Origin: Trametes villosa
Lineage: Eukaryota > Basidiomycota > Agaricomycetes > Polyporales > Polyporaceae
DNA length: 64,000 nucleotides
Direction: 5' to 3'
Assembly (NCBI GenBank): GCA_002964805.2
Contig: PUDQ02000001.1
Span: 5,790,001-5,854,000 of the forward strand
Position numbers and translations under genes: made by a program. The notes under the pieces are model-generated. The model worked only from the letters and a program-made list of their open reading frames with translations. It was not told the DNA's origin and did no database searches. Positions 1 to 11,414 of this stretch are shown here, in pieces (position 1 is the first letter of the stretch; every line of letters begins with the position of its first letter).

Positions 1-3000
1 CCCCGACTTTGCAGACGCAGAACACGCAGGCTCTGATCAACTCGCCATCCCCGCCTCCATCCCCCGAGCGCGTGCATCACTCCTCGCACCACATCATGCC
101 GACGTCGCCCAAGATGCACTCCCTCCCAGACAACACGCTGAATCCGTTGGGTTTACTCGCCGAAGCGAGTCTAGCAAACCGTCGCGCACAAGCAGCCGCA
201 AAGTCGACCTCCACACCCGAATCGTCTGCTGACAGGGTCGGAGTTGCGAGCGACGTGTACTTTAAACCCGGTTCGCACCCATCTCGGCATCCCACTTGGA
301 GTCCTTCATTGACGATACGCATGTCTTCAGGTCCCATGACGATCCTGCCCCTACGGCGGTTGTACATCGAACGGCAGGTGCAGCCGGAAATGTTGAGTTT
401 TGTCAGCACCGAAGAGGTCGTCGCCCTCTTCAAAATGTAAGCACCACCTACCACCGGCGTGACTACCGGCGAGCGGCGTTGCTATCAATTGAAACTGACT
501 GCGGACGTTGTAGTTACTTTGATCATATGAATGTAAGCTCAAGGGATATCCTCCGAAGAATTCACGGACTCATCCATGAGCACAGGTACATTCGCCCCTT
601 CTCGACCCTGAGTTCCACACGCCGTCATTGGTGTGTTCCCGCTCGCCTTTCCTGCTGACCTCGAGTGCGTGTCACCGTTTGCCCACGCCGCCAGTTTGTC
701 TGACATATTCGACTAGTCTGCGCCGTTGCCTCCCGGTTCTACGACGCACGCCCCGAATTGCACGCTAAACTGTCCGAGATCTCACGGAAGCTGACCTTCC
801 AAGTTCCGGCCCGTGGCTACAAGTCGGTCGAAATCGTCCAAGCGTACCTCATCAACACGCTGTGGGGCAGCGGCCCCGTGCAGCGATACGAGCAGGACCA
901 GACGTGGATGCTCCTCGGCATGGCGATTAGGTACGTTGTTTACCCGCCCCACATACACCACCACGGGCTCTCGAGACCAAATCGGGCGGCGACGATCCAT
1001 GTCTGTTCTCCTCTTTTACCTCTCGGTTCGCCGGGGGCGTACACGCGTCGATCGCCGTTTCGGTCGTGATCTGCCCACATGACGCTAACTTCGGCCTCCT
1101 CGTACAGGATGGCGACCGACCTCAATCTGCACCGCCGGTCGACGGCCGTGAGCCCGGACACGCCGGAGGGGCGCGCCCGGGACCGCGAGGTGCACAACCG
1201 CGAGCGGACATGGATCTTCTGCTTCTGCCTCGACCGCTCTTTCAGCGCGCAGATGGGCAAGCCGTATTCCATCAAGGAAGAGTGCGTCCCCTCTCTTGCT
1301 GCGCCGGGCCCCCTGGGCTGGGCTGCGCCGCGCGGGTGCTGACCGGGCTTCTCTCCCTTCTCTCCACGCTTCTGTTCCCTGATCGGCGTTGCCGGGGTGG
1401 CGTGAACGTGCTGCTGCATGTGCTCGGACGGACATGATCGCGGGCGACAGCTACATGATTCGCAACGCGTCGCAGTGGGCGCGGTCTCCCGCCGCTATCC
1501 CCTCGGACAGTGCGCTCGCGGGCTATGCGGTAAGTGCCGGGCGGAGTGTGGGGCCTGCGGAAATGAAGCTGACCGCGCCGCGCGATGCCAGGACCTACAA
1601 CGCATCTTGACGCGCAGCCTGGATCTGCTGTACTCGGGGACGACGAACTCGTCCGGCTTGCAGGTCGAGTGCGACTTTTTGCTCGTCATCAAGACGATGG
1701 AGACGCAGCTGCTCGCGTGGCACCATGAATGGCTGCACCTCCGGAGCATCAACATATGTTCGTGCCGAGCCCTTCCCTCCTCCGAATACGTATGTTAACC
1801 TTGGATAATTCCATAGCGGGCGAGCAGGACCGCATCCAGAAGTACCGGCTGCTGATCGCGAACTTCTACTTCCACTACGCGATGCTCACGATCAACGCGT
1901 TCGGGCTGCAGAACGCGCTCGAGCGGTCCGCGGTCGACATCGGCCACTTCTTCGCGCGCTGCCACTCCTCCGCGGTGTCCTGCGCACTGCTCTTGCGCGA
2001 CGAGATGGGCCCACTCGGGTTCCTGAAGTACGCGCCGGACTCGCACTTCGTCATGGGCTCGTACGCCGTGCTCTCCCTTCTCAAGGTTCGTCGGAGATAC
2101 GCTCTGCTATATAAGCTATAGGCCCGGCTCGCTCATCGTGCTTACGCTACCACACAGCTCATCCGGCCCGAGTTTCAGGCGTTCCTCGACCACGAGCAGA
2201 AGACGGTCGCGATCGTGAACGACGTCGCGGGCGTGTTCGAGCAGATCGCGGTGAACCAGCTGCACACGCCCGCGCTGTACAGCTGCTTCCTGCGTGCGCT
2301 CGTCAGCGCACGCACGCACGAGAACGCCAATGCGAGCCTCGCGCACTCGTCCTCGTCCTCCGTCACCGCCGGCTCGCACGACCAGCCGCAGACGAACGGG
2401 GACGGCGGCGCGCACCACGACGCCCCGGTCGCTTCGGGCAGCGGGCAGCCGCACCACTTCACGAACGGGCATGTGAACGGGCACGCGAGCGGGAGCGGAA
2501 GCGGCGGCGGGGGCCCGAGCGTCGAGACGCTGCTCGACAACTTCGCGTACAGCGGCGAGATGGGGCCGGTCGCGGACATGTCGACGTTCCCGCCGACGAT
2601 GGCGCCGCCGCCGCAGCACGGGATGGACGTGAACATGCTCTCGATGGACAGCATCCTCAGCGCGGACTTCTGGGACAGCGTCCTCGTGCCAGGTGCGTTC
2701 CCCCCTCTCTCTTTCTCTTGTCCGCAGTGGAAGCTGATGAAGGCGATGTAACAGGGTCGTCGCACTCGCTGGAGAGCCTGAGCGGGGGCTTCGTGTACGG
2801 CGCGGGCGGGAGCGGGCTGATCACGCCGCGCATGTGGATGTCGCCGCTGCCGTCCGGGGCGAACACGCCCGCGCGCGGCGGTGGCGGCGGCGAGCACGGC
2901 CACCATGCGCTGCACCAGCCGCACCCGCCGCACCCGCAGGACGGCGGTGCACAGAGCGCGGGCGACCTCGGGCTGGAGGTCCCGTTCAACAGCGGGGCCG

Positions 3001-3038
3001 CGCAGGGCCAGACGGCGCCGGTGGACGTCAACTCATGA
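1..3038 (+). CDS. Fungal-specific transcription factor, 3' part (Fungal_trans domain)
   Basis: This gene enters from the left edge, so its start and any N-terminal zinc cluster lie outside the window. Eleven exons keep one frame: 1-270, 331-436, 514-532, 586-664, 717-930, 1108-1281, 1451-1529, 1592-1757, 1817-2085, 2158-2692 and 2755-3038, giving about 730 residues. The middle has the hallmarks of the fungal transcription-factor regulatory domain: SPFLLTSICAVASRFYDAR, then WMLLGMAIRMATDLNLHR, then the Arg-rich NRERTWIFCFCLDRS segment. The C-terminal third is low complexity, rich in Ser, Gly, His and Pro. Such proteins are nuclear regulators of metabolic genes; the target pathway cannot be read from this part. 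Two introns of about 170 nt are longer than the local norm. The family call is firm and the role unknown. Confidence 0.85.
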
Positions 3039-4506
3039 CGCGCGAGGCTGGAGGCGTGAGGGCCGAACGTTGCCATGCCTCGGTTCGTTCTCCATGCATG
3101 ATATGGCGGTCTCGCCTATTGGGTACATATATGGATTCGCGATTCATCTTGTGGATTCGGCGGCGCCGAGCTGGCGTCGGGTTTCGTTTTCGCACTTGAT
3201 TCTGGCTGTGGTAGAATCTATTGTACGCTCCATATGTTTTTTGAGGTCTTACTAGTCTGGTCTTGCGCTCTTAAAATCCGCGTTGTACGTATTATTACAT
3301 GTCGCAGTCGCATTGCATGCTCGTCGCTCTCCCGCCTGGTGCCGATCTTGCTGCCCGGTTCCCGTATTGTCCATATGCATCTTGTCACATAGTGTATGTC
3401 CAACCATCCCTGCTCCGCAACTTGTCTGCACTCTGAGTGCCTCTGTGGGCCCGTGTCGGCGTCGGCGACTTGGCGTCGATCCACGGCTACTTGTTAGGTG
3501 CACGTACGTATACACAGCACAGCGCACGTTGTACGTACAGATCGCGTTCACCGGGTACTCCGCGCACCCGGGCACCCGACTCCCGGCCGGGGCGCCGTCT
3601 GTAGAGCGTTGTAGGTGCCTGTGGACGCCGCGCACGGTGAAGCTCGTGTGGTACGTACTACAGCGGCGTCCACACCGTATGCTGGGAAGCGCGGAGAAGC
3701 TCGCGCCGTGCCAGAGAAGGTGGGGATCGGGGGCGCGTCGAATAGGCGCGCGGCGCGCGGTGATGCGCCGTTGCTCTTCGGTCCCGATCAGGGCGATCTC
3801 GCTTCCGTACGCCCGAGGGACTCGGGGCGTCGACCTCGAGGCTCGGGCCTTTTTCTTAGGTGTCGGCTCCTCGCTGTCGGTGCGCGCCGCTGGAGCGGGA
3901 AGCTTGAAGGGCTGAGCACAGCTCTGGCACAGCGTCCTTGGGTTGTTTGTCCCCGGCCGCACGCGTCGTGGAATATTTGAAGTGCATTTCGCCGACGCGC
4001 CCCCGCCGCCCCGCCACCCGACGACGATCCAGGCCTGCCGGATATGTAACAGGCCCCGACATCAGAAGCGCGCCCTCTCGCCGCTCACATCGGAAATTGG
4101 TGACTCGGAGCACGTTGGGGTGCACGCGCTTCCCACAGCGCCCGCGCCGCTAGACTCGCGAGGCCAGGAAAGAGCGGATCATCGTCCAGGCGACGGGGCC
4201 ATTACTGAACGACGATCGGTTCCTGCCTGCGGGGAAGGGCCGAGTGATCTCCCGGGTGTGTGCAAGCGTCCACGAGGGGCAGACCAGGCCAGTCGTTTCT
4301 CGGACTTCGCAGATGTCTCAGAGTCAAAAAGCCTTCTTGTGATGGATGGCGCCGAAAGGCCTCGTACGCACGCACTGCTCGCTGCTCGCTTTCACTGCTA
4401 CCACCACCATCGCCTTTGGTGTATTAAGTGCTTCCCGGCTGTCTGCTCTACGATATCCCCGTCGCTCTTTTCCATACCCCTCGTTACGCTTCTGAACAAA
4501 AACAAG
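3039..4506. other. Intergenic region with a possible zinc-finger remnant
   Basis: No complete gene could be built between the transcription-factor gene and the first GPI-like gene. The minus strand at about 3780-4075 holds a frame resembling the second half of a GATA-type zinc finger followed by a Lys/Arg-rich stretch (see findings). The frame has no start codon and no visible first CxxC pair. The rest shows only short overlapping frames with no coherent splice structure. The right end should hold the promoter of the gene starting at 4507. Confidence 0.5.
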
Positions 4507-5272
4507 ATGAAGGCTACCTCCTTTGGCGCGCTTGCTGTTGCTGCAGTGCTCCAGGCTGCTCGTGCGTTTTCAGATCGCGAGGTTACAGTCGTGTGATGCT
4601 GAACTTGACTTCGAACAGTGGCTGCTGCACAGACGTCGCTCTTCATACCCGGCTTTGACCCTCAGGCCATCACCGTCGACGTCCAGGGCGTCGATGCCCA
4701 GGGCCGCACGACCTACGTGATCGGCCCCGGTGTCACTAGTGGGACCTTCGAGGACCCCGCAGGCATCGTCGGTTCTGGTTCGTGACCGCCGTCCCTCTTG
4801 AGCTCACTCCTCGACGTACTGACTTCACGCCGCCACAGCCACCCTCGTCGCAGACGCCACAGAGGCGCACCTCGTCTACGCCAACACCGAGCTCGGCATG
4901 GCGATCTCGGAGGACTGCGCGATCGCGAACGGGCAGGCCGTCTGCTCCGGCGTCGTCTCCGCCGAGGGCACGCAGCAGACAATCCTCGCGACGGAGACCG
5001 CCGCGCCGTTCGAGGTGCAGGGCGGCGCGGCGACCGGCGCTGCCTCCGGGGCTAGCGCCAGCGCGACTGCTGGCTCAGGCTCCAGCGGCTCTGCCGCGGC
5101 GCCCACTGCGGGCTCGGGGGTGGCGAGCGGGCCTTCGCAGACTGCTGGCTCGTCTGGCGCGAGCCCGACTGCTAGTGCGCCGGCTGGGAACAACAACGGC
5201 GTGGGGAGGACGGGGGCGTCGATGGGGCTGTCGTTGGGCGTTGTTGGCCTGCTTTCTGCTTACTTCCTCTAG
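4507..5272 (+). CDS. Small secreted GPI-anchor-like protein, copy 1 of tandem pair
   Basis: Three exons (4507-4561, 4619-4777, 4839-5272) encode 215 residues. The N-terminus is a signal peptide (MKATSFGALAVAAVLQAALA). A globular part of about 100 residues follows, with two cysteines in CAIANGQAVC. Then comes a long Ser/Ala/Gly/Thr-rich stalk likely to be O-glycosylated, a small-residue Asn/Gly stretch (NNNGVG), and a hydrophobic C-terminal tail ending in LLSAYFL. That order is typical of GPI-anchored fungal wall or plasma-membrane proteins. I recognise no enzymatic motif. The neighbour at 5809-6586 is a paralogue with the same intron positions and phases, so the pair arose by tandem duplication. 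Exon 1 has the same length (55 nt) in both. Confidence 0.82.
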
Positions 5273-5808
5273 GGTATTTGCTGGGTATATGCATGTTGCT
5301 TTCATCAGGTTCGTATACAGACCATGATCGTTTGACCACTCATTGGCGCAAGCCTTCGCATACAGCCATTGAAGGTAAGCTATAGAAAGGGCCAAGCACG
5401 GCCCTGGCTGAATGTCGGGGACCGGGCGGCGAGGGCGTCTGCGTGTGCGAATTTGACACATCCCGGTGATGGCGGCGGAAAACGCATCCTAGAGCATTTG
5501 TGCAGCTTCTTCGAGCCCCGAGAGGAGTAAGCTGTGTCAACCACTGTCCAGCAAACTCAACTGACGCATTGCCAGTTGTACATGACGGCTGCTTGCCTGC
5601 TACGAAGAGCGAGCCACCTGCTGTACTGCTAGTCAACAGGCAGACCTAGGCAATGATGCTGTATCTACAGTCATACTTCTAAAGGTCCCGAGCTTGATGG
5701 ATGGCAGACGAGCTTTACGTCCCATCTCTCTTCCTGCCCTCATCACCTTGAGTGCACCCAAGTGTGCATACTTACCTCCCTGAGGTCCGTGTCACTCTCA
5801 AGTCTAAG
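5273..5808. other. Intergenic spacer between the tandem GPI-like genes
   Basis: The 536 bp hold the 3' flank of copy 1 and the promoter of copy 2. No coding frame with splice support is present on either strand, and no repeat shared with the spacer upstream of copy 1 was recognised by eye. Confidence 0.6.
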
Positions 5809-6586
5809 ATGAAGGCTGGTTCGTTTGGCCCTGTTGCCCTTGCGGCGGTACTTCACGTTACATGTAGGTTCTTATAGCTTTGGATTACATACACCCAATG
5901 TTGACTTTGAGAAACAGTGGGCGCTGCAGAGACGTCGCTCTACATACCCGGCTTCGACCCCCAGCCCCTCACAGTCGACGTCGAGGGTATCGATTCCCAA
6001 GGCCGCACGACGTATGTTATCGGCGCCGGAGTGTCAAGCGGAACGTTTGGCGACCCAGCCTTCGTTGGCTCTGGTGCGTGGCTGTCGAATCCCTGAAAGC
6101 CATTATAGTCCTAGCGCTGACTTCACATTCACGACCACAGCGACCATGGTCGCAGACGCTACCGAAGCGCACATCGTCTACGTCAACAGCGCGCTGACTC
6201 TCTCAGTCTCCGAAGACTGTGCGATCGCGTCCGGGCTCGCGGTGTGCTCAGGCGTGGCCTCTCTGGACGGCACGCCTGCGCCGATTGTCCACCAGACGGA
6301 AACCGTGAGCTCTTTCGCGGTGCAGGTTGGCGGTGTCGTATCCGCGTCCGCCCCCAGCAGTGCAGCTGGGTCCGCCAGCCAAAGCGCGACCTCTGGCTCG
6401 GGTACGCCGACGGCCTCTGCGGGTTCGGGCGTGTCGAGCGGTCCTTCGCAGACTGGGCCCTCCGGGTCCGGAGCCACCCCGACCACGAGCGCGCCGGCTG
6501 GGAACAACAACGGCGCTGGGAGAGAGGGGGCGTCGATTTGGTTGTCGGTGGGGATCGTCGGCCTGGTTTCCGCTTTCTTCTCTTGA
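5809..6586 (+). CDS. Small secreted GPI-anchor-like protein, copy 2 of tandem pair
   Basis: Three exons (5809-5863, 5918-6073, 6141-6586) encode 218 residues. The layout matches copy 1: a hydrophobic N-terminal signal beginning MKAGSFGPVALAAVLHVT, a conserved core (TSLYIPGFDPQPLTVDVEG), two cysteines in CAIASGLAVC, a Ser/Thr/Gly/Pro stalk, and the Asn/Gly-rich site plus hydrophobic tail expected for GPI attachment. The core is more conserved than the stalk, which suggests selection on the folded part. An extracellular, membrane- or wall-attached location is inferred; the function is unknown. The frame stays open, so this copy looks functional. Confidence 0.82.
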
Positions 6587-7077
6587 AGGGGTGTATGGTA
6601 CTCGTTATTGGACATATTTGGCGCTGCTCCGATCGGTTCGGGATTTGCCGTGGGCGTTACGTTTGCAGCTTGCGCGGATGTATTCCTTTGCTACTTGCTC
6701 CAAGTTCTTGCAACGGTTACAGACATTTGTTTGACTACCCCGAAACAATCCCTCGGCGACAAGCCAGCTAAAGATGAGTTGCGGAAAGAGGAGGGGTCAC
6801 GGTGTGACGGACGCGTCGAGGAGGGCGCCTGAGCGCGTCAGACACGCGCCGGTGATGGCGGAAAGTGGAAAGTGTCCGACGCTCTTCGCATCTCCACCAC
6901 TTCCCTGCGCTTGTCGCTATCTTCTGCTCTTCTGCCCTCTTACCGTGTACCACCTCGACACGAACTACGCGTACACCCAGCACACGCGCACCTCCTCACC
7001 GCCTGCCAGCTCAGCCACTGCCCCTGAAGTCAGATTAAACCCCGACATACTCGGACCGCACGCGACACCCCACCCGC
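6587..7077. other. Intergenic region upstream of the PWWP gene
   Basis: The 491 bp separate two genes read in the same direction. The stretch should hold the GPI-like copy 2 terminator and the promoter of the PWWP-like gene, including a pyrimidine-rich tract near 6890-6950. No coding sequence, RNA gene or repeat was recognised. Confidence 0.6.
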
Positions 7078-10000
7078 ATGCCGGCAGAGCCCGCCCTCGA
7101 CAAGCTCGCGAACCAGGTCCTCCCCCGGCGCGCCGCCGCGCGCAAGGCGTCGAAGCTCGCCGCGGAGCAGCTCGAGAGCTCGCCCATCCCGTCCGACGCC
7201 GAGAACGACGGTGGCGTCTCCTTCGGCGAGCCCGCCACGCCCCGCAGCGCCGTCCGGGTGACGTACGGCGGCAAGCGCAAGTACAAGCAGTCGCCCGCGG
7301 CGAAGTCGGGCGAGGCGGGCCCGTCGAGGACGCGGCCAAGGTCGCAGTCTCTAAGGGAGGAGAGCCCTGGAAAGCCGAAGAACGGGGCTGGACGGGGAAG
7401 GGGTGCGTCCCGGGGACGCGGAGGGCGCAAGGTGCAGAAGACGCGTGCCCGGTCTGTCTCGAGCGCGTCCTCGTCCTCCGGGAGCAGCTCTGGGCACCTG
7501 TCCGACCTGGAAATCGTTGAGGAAGCACCGAAGCCGCCCAGTGCGCGTCGTCTCGCAGCGGTTCTTCCCACCAAGCCTACATCGAAAGCCGGGACGTCCA
7601 ACGGCCATAACGCTGCGGCGAACGGGAGCAAGAAACGGCCGTTATCCCTGTCTTCCGACAGCGAGAACAGCGTACTTACTCCGCTGCCCTCTCCTCAAGC
7701 GCAGAAGTCCCCCGTCATGCGCCAAATGCCAGTACTTGCGCCGCGGCTAGCCCGTCAATTCATGCGCTCGCAGTCACAGGCGGACGCAATCCTGAGCTCC
7801 GCGAAGAAGACCGCGCTGAAGCAAACGAAGTCGTTCGACCACCTCTTCGCGGTCTCTTCCTCTTCCGACGAGGAAAGCCCGGAGGATGACCATGACATCG
7901 GAAGCCTGGTGTGGGTTAGCATCGACCTCACAGGGAACCTCATGGACTGCGACGAGGACGACGGCGACACGCTCTGGTGGCCCGCAAAGGTTGCTATGAT
8001 AGCATTGCTCATATGTCACTAACTAACACTTGGTTTGCCAGGTTTACCTCCCCAGGCCCTATATGCGTGTCGCATTACTCGGCGAACCTCCAGGCCGCCC
8101 GGAATCCGGGGGCCGCCACCTGACGATCCCCAACCCGACCCCCTCCAATATCCGCTCAATACGACAGAGCGGCCGTATACGCTTCAACGACGCGAACTAT
8201 AGGCCGTCGCATGGAGAGTCAACGCAGTCTTCCCCTCGCAAGAAGCGGAAATTGGATATCGATGCTGCCTGGAGAGAGGCGCGGGACCTTATGCTGCGGG
8301 AGGACAGTGGAGAGTCGTCTGCTCTGCCTTCTGCTAAAGCTCGGGGCTCTAAAGGGGGGAAACGCGAGCTGAACCCGTTCCCCTCGCTAGACACTCGGAC
8401 AGGTAAAGGTAAGGGTAAAGCAAAGGCGAGGCGTCAAGGCTCCGAGTCCGAGTTATCGCTCTCCGACCTGGATGACGACGACGTCGAGTCTTGGAAACCA
8501 TCGGCTGCCTGGCGTGCACCGTCTGTGAATCCGCTACTCGAGATCCCCGGGGAACTTGTTTTGGCGAAGGAAGGGAGAGCACGCACGCAGTATTGGCCCG
8601 CAAAGCTGCTCGAGTACCTGAAGCCGAAGAGTTCGAAGCAGCATCCGCGGTACCGGGCGCTCTTCTTTGACGGCACGATACTCAACATCGAGCCAGAGTG
8701 GTTCTGGACCACAACGGACGAGGAGTTCGGGACGTGCAAGGTGCGTGTATGCCCCGCCCTCCACCACAGATCCGATTTGCTAACGAAGCGGGTGTGGCCA
8801 TTTACAGCTCGGCGAATCCACGGGGAACTACGGCCTCGATAGCGACGTCGACGCAGCAGACGACGATGACCCGCCCGAAGACTTCAACCGCGCCTTCGGC
8901 GCCGAGGACGATGCATCCCTGCGTGCGCCCAGCCCCCTCCCCACGCTCCCCGCACCCGCCCCAGAAGTATTCGAGTACGACCTCCCGCTCGCGGAGCAGT
9001 TCGACTACGTCAAGCCCGTGCTCGCCGCGGTGCTCGAGGGCACTTATGCGCCCGCGCAAGCGGCACACGAGGGTTTCATGCGTGGGGCCGGCGCGCGCCA
9101 GAAGGTGCTCAACACGGTGCCGCTCCGCGGGAGCCTGAGCGCGCGCGACAAAGAGGAGGTCGCGTTCCTGGTGCGCTCGTGGGCGCGCCGGCGGGAGCGG
9201 CGCCGCGCGATGGGTGTTAGCGTGGAGTATCCGCGAGAGAAGCTGTACCCGCCAGACTCGGAGGGGGGCAAGGGGGCTGGGAGGCGCACTGCGGGGAAGG
9301 TTAATGGACATGTAAGTGCCGCCTCGGGCGCCATCATGAGTGGTGGCGGGCTTGGAAGCGTCATGCGGTGCTCATGGGCGTGGCGACGTGCAGGGCGGCG
9401 ACGACGAGGGCGATTCGGATGCTGAGAGCGTGCTCACGCCGACCTCCGACGCGTCTGACGGCGATACCGAGGTGCGTGGACGCGCTCCGATGCGTGCGGC
9501 CTGCCGCTGGCACGACGTGTGGCTGACCGTGTGCTGTGGATCGGCTGCGTATCACAGCCGCTAGCGTTGGAGGGAGGGCCACCATCGTCCTCGTTTGCGA
9601 CGGCGGATGAAACAGATGTGAGCATAGATGTCGTCTTGTTTGTGTGCGGCCGCTCATGGATGAGCCTACGCCGGTCTAGGACGATGAGCAGGCGCGGATC
9701 GCCAGGGAGGATGCCCCTGCAGGCGAGGACGCCGTAAGTGGCCAAGGCCAGCCGGGTCTGTTGGACGGGGCGCCGATGAGCGACGATCAGCTCGCCGCCG
9801 AGGCACAGACTTCATCTGCCATCCTCGCCTCTGCGGATCCCACAACATATGCGGTGCGTGCTCATACTCTTCCACTGGCAGGGCGCCCCGCTCATGGACA
9901 CGCAGCCCGTGAGTTCGGACGGTGAAATGTCGCTAGCGCTCGGCGCTGCCGATGCTCCTGCCCCAGACCTAGTCGCTCACAAGGACGACTTGCCGCGCGC

Positions 10001-10385
10001 TCCTCCGCGGACGACGTTCCACGACCTGGACGCCGTGGAGAAGATTACGGTTCGTTCCCTTTGCGATGCGCACATCGGGACACTTCGGCTGATTCCTATC
10101 CAGTACTGCAACAATGTCCTGCTGCAGGAGGCGATTCTCCAGCTCCTCCTGTGGCGCACCGGCCAGCGGACCGCACTCGGACTCCTCTCGCCAGAGAAGG
10201 AAGAGCGCCTGCATGACGCCGCGCTGGAGGAGGGCGAGAAGACGAACTGGGTGCACGATATCATCCGCTTGCGGCAAGCAGCCGAGCAGAGCATGCTCCC
10301 GACGGACAAAGGCAGGAGCAAAGGCAAGGGCAAGGAGAGGGAGAAGGCGGGCGACGGGCGTGCGCGCACGCGACGCGGGGCGTGA
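7078..10385 (+). CDS. Protein with two PWWP-like modules, probably chromatin-associated
   Basis: Proposed exons are 7078-7989, 8042-8740, 8808-9311, 9394-9471, 9558-9617, 9680-9733, 9882-10049 and 10104-10385, giving 918 residues. The first ~270 residues are Ser/Arg/Lys-rich and disordered. A PWWP-like module follows (SLVWVSID, then DTLWWPAKVYLP; the first intron falls inside it). After a basic linker comes a second module near residues 470-540 (GELVLAKEG, then QYWPAKLLEYL, then RYRALFFDGTILNIEPEWF). The C-terminal half is acidic then helical. PWWP domains bind methylated nucleosomes and DNA, so a nuclear role is inferred. The intron at 9734-9881 (148 nt) is uncertain: a frame change is required there, and the alternative would be a 28-nt intron. 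The 54-nt intron at 10050-10103 is in frame and could be retained. Confidence 0.75.
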
Positions 10386-11414
10386 TTGGCCCGCCGGGCG
10401 GTACGGCATCGACACTGTATCTGTCCGCTGCCGTACGGGCGGCGCGTCCGGGAACTCACGTCGTTGCTACCCAGGAAGAAGGGAAGCCGAAGGCGGAGAA
10501 GGCGCGTGCAATGCACGGAGGGGCGCGCCGTTGGGCGCGGCCCGCTACATACTGCTGTTATCTGAAGACTGACAATGACATGGACACGCCTGCTTCACGA
10601 TACCCGTGCGCACCCGCCGCATTGTGCGGCAGCACTCACGACGACGCCCGGCACCGGCCTGGGGAGGCTGCAAGAAGCAACCTGCCTGCCTGGCGCAGTC
10701 TAGCAGGCCGGGTGCGCTGAACTCAAACCTGCCTTCGGCGCGCTCGATCACCAACCCAACGTACTTCGCCCGCTTCTCGCCACGCGCACAGGGCGCCCAC
10801 ATCCAATATGCCCATACGCAGGTCGCGGGAAGCGGGACGAGAAGAAGCCCCCCGCTCGAGCCGCTTCGCGCGCCGTGACATCCGCAGGCGATGGAATACA
10901 CTTGAACATGGTGTCGGGCTGTCCACGCAGATGGATCGATATCCTGGGACGTCGTGAGCGCGGGTATGTGCTCTCACGTACCCCACGCTCGACGTGTCGC
11001 TGCGTGCATGTCGTGCTTCGCGAGCATATGGCTTGTGGACGGGTTCACGAAGGCGCGACGGCGCTGGGTTCGTTTTACCCCGCGCCGCGGTAACGAGCAA
11101 AGGCACTGTTCAGCGCGGCTCCCCGCGGACGTGAATTTGGCGACCAGGCTTGACTCATCATGTCTGAAAGCACAGCGGTTATGAGCGTGAGCGCATCCGT
11201 GGACAGGTCCCGCATGTTGGGACGCAAATGGAAAAACTGAGCACACATTAGCGGCAGTTGGGCGCGTCCGATTAACCAACATGAGGCATATATACTTAGT
11301 CTACATAACGACATGTCCCAACAACATCCAGTCCGAGGCAATAACTACAAGAGCGGGCCGCAGCGGCAGGCGGGCGGTATCGGTGTCAGCATCCGCGTCC
11401 AGGACGCACGCGTT
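10386..11414. other. Intergenic region between convergent genes
   Basis: The PWWP-like gene (plus strand) and the apyrase gene (minus strand) end towards this 1 kb stretch. Only short scattered frames on both strands are visible, with no consistent splice sites or family motif. It probably contains the two 3' untranslated regions. No repeat or RNA gene was recognised. Confidence 0.6.

Noticed and set aside
9854..9881. 28-nt intron in the PWWP-like gene
   Set aside because: Too short for splicing here, where other introns are about 48 nt or more. A 148-nt intron starting at the consensus GTAAGT at 9734 gives the same frame change.
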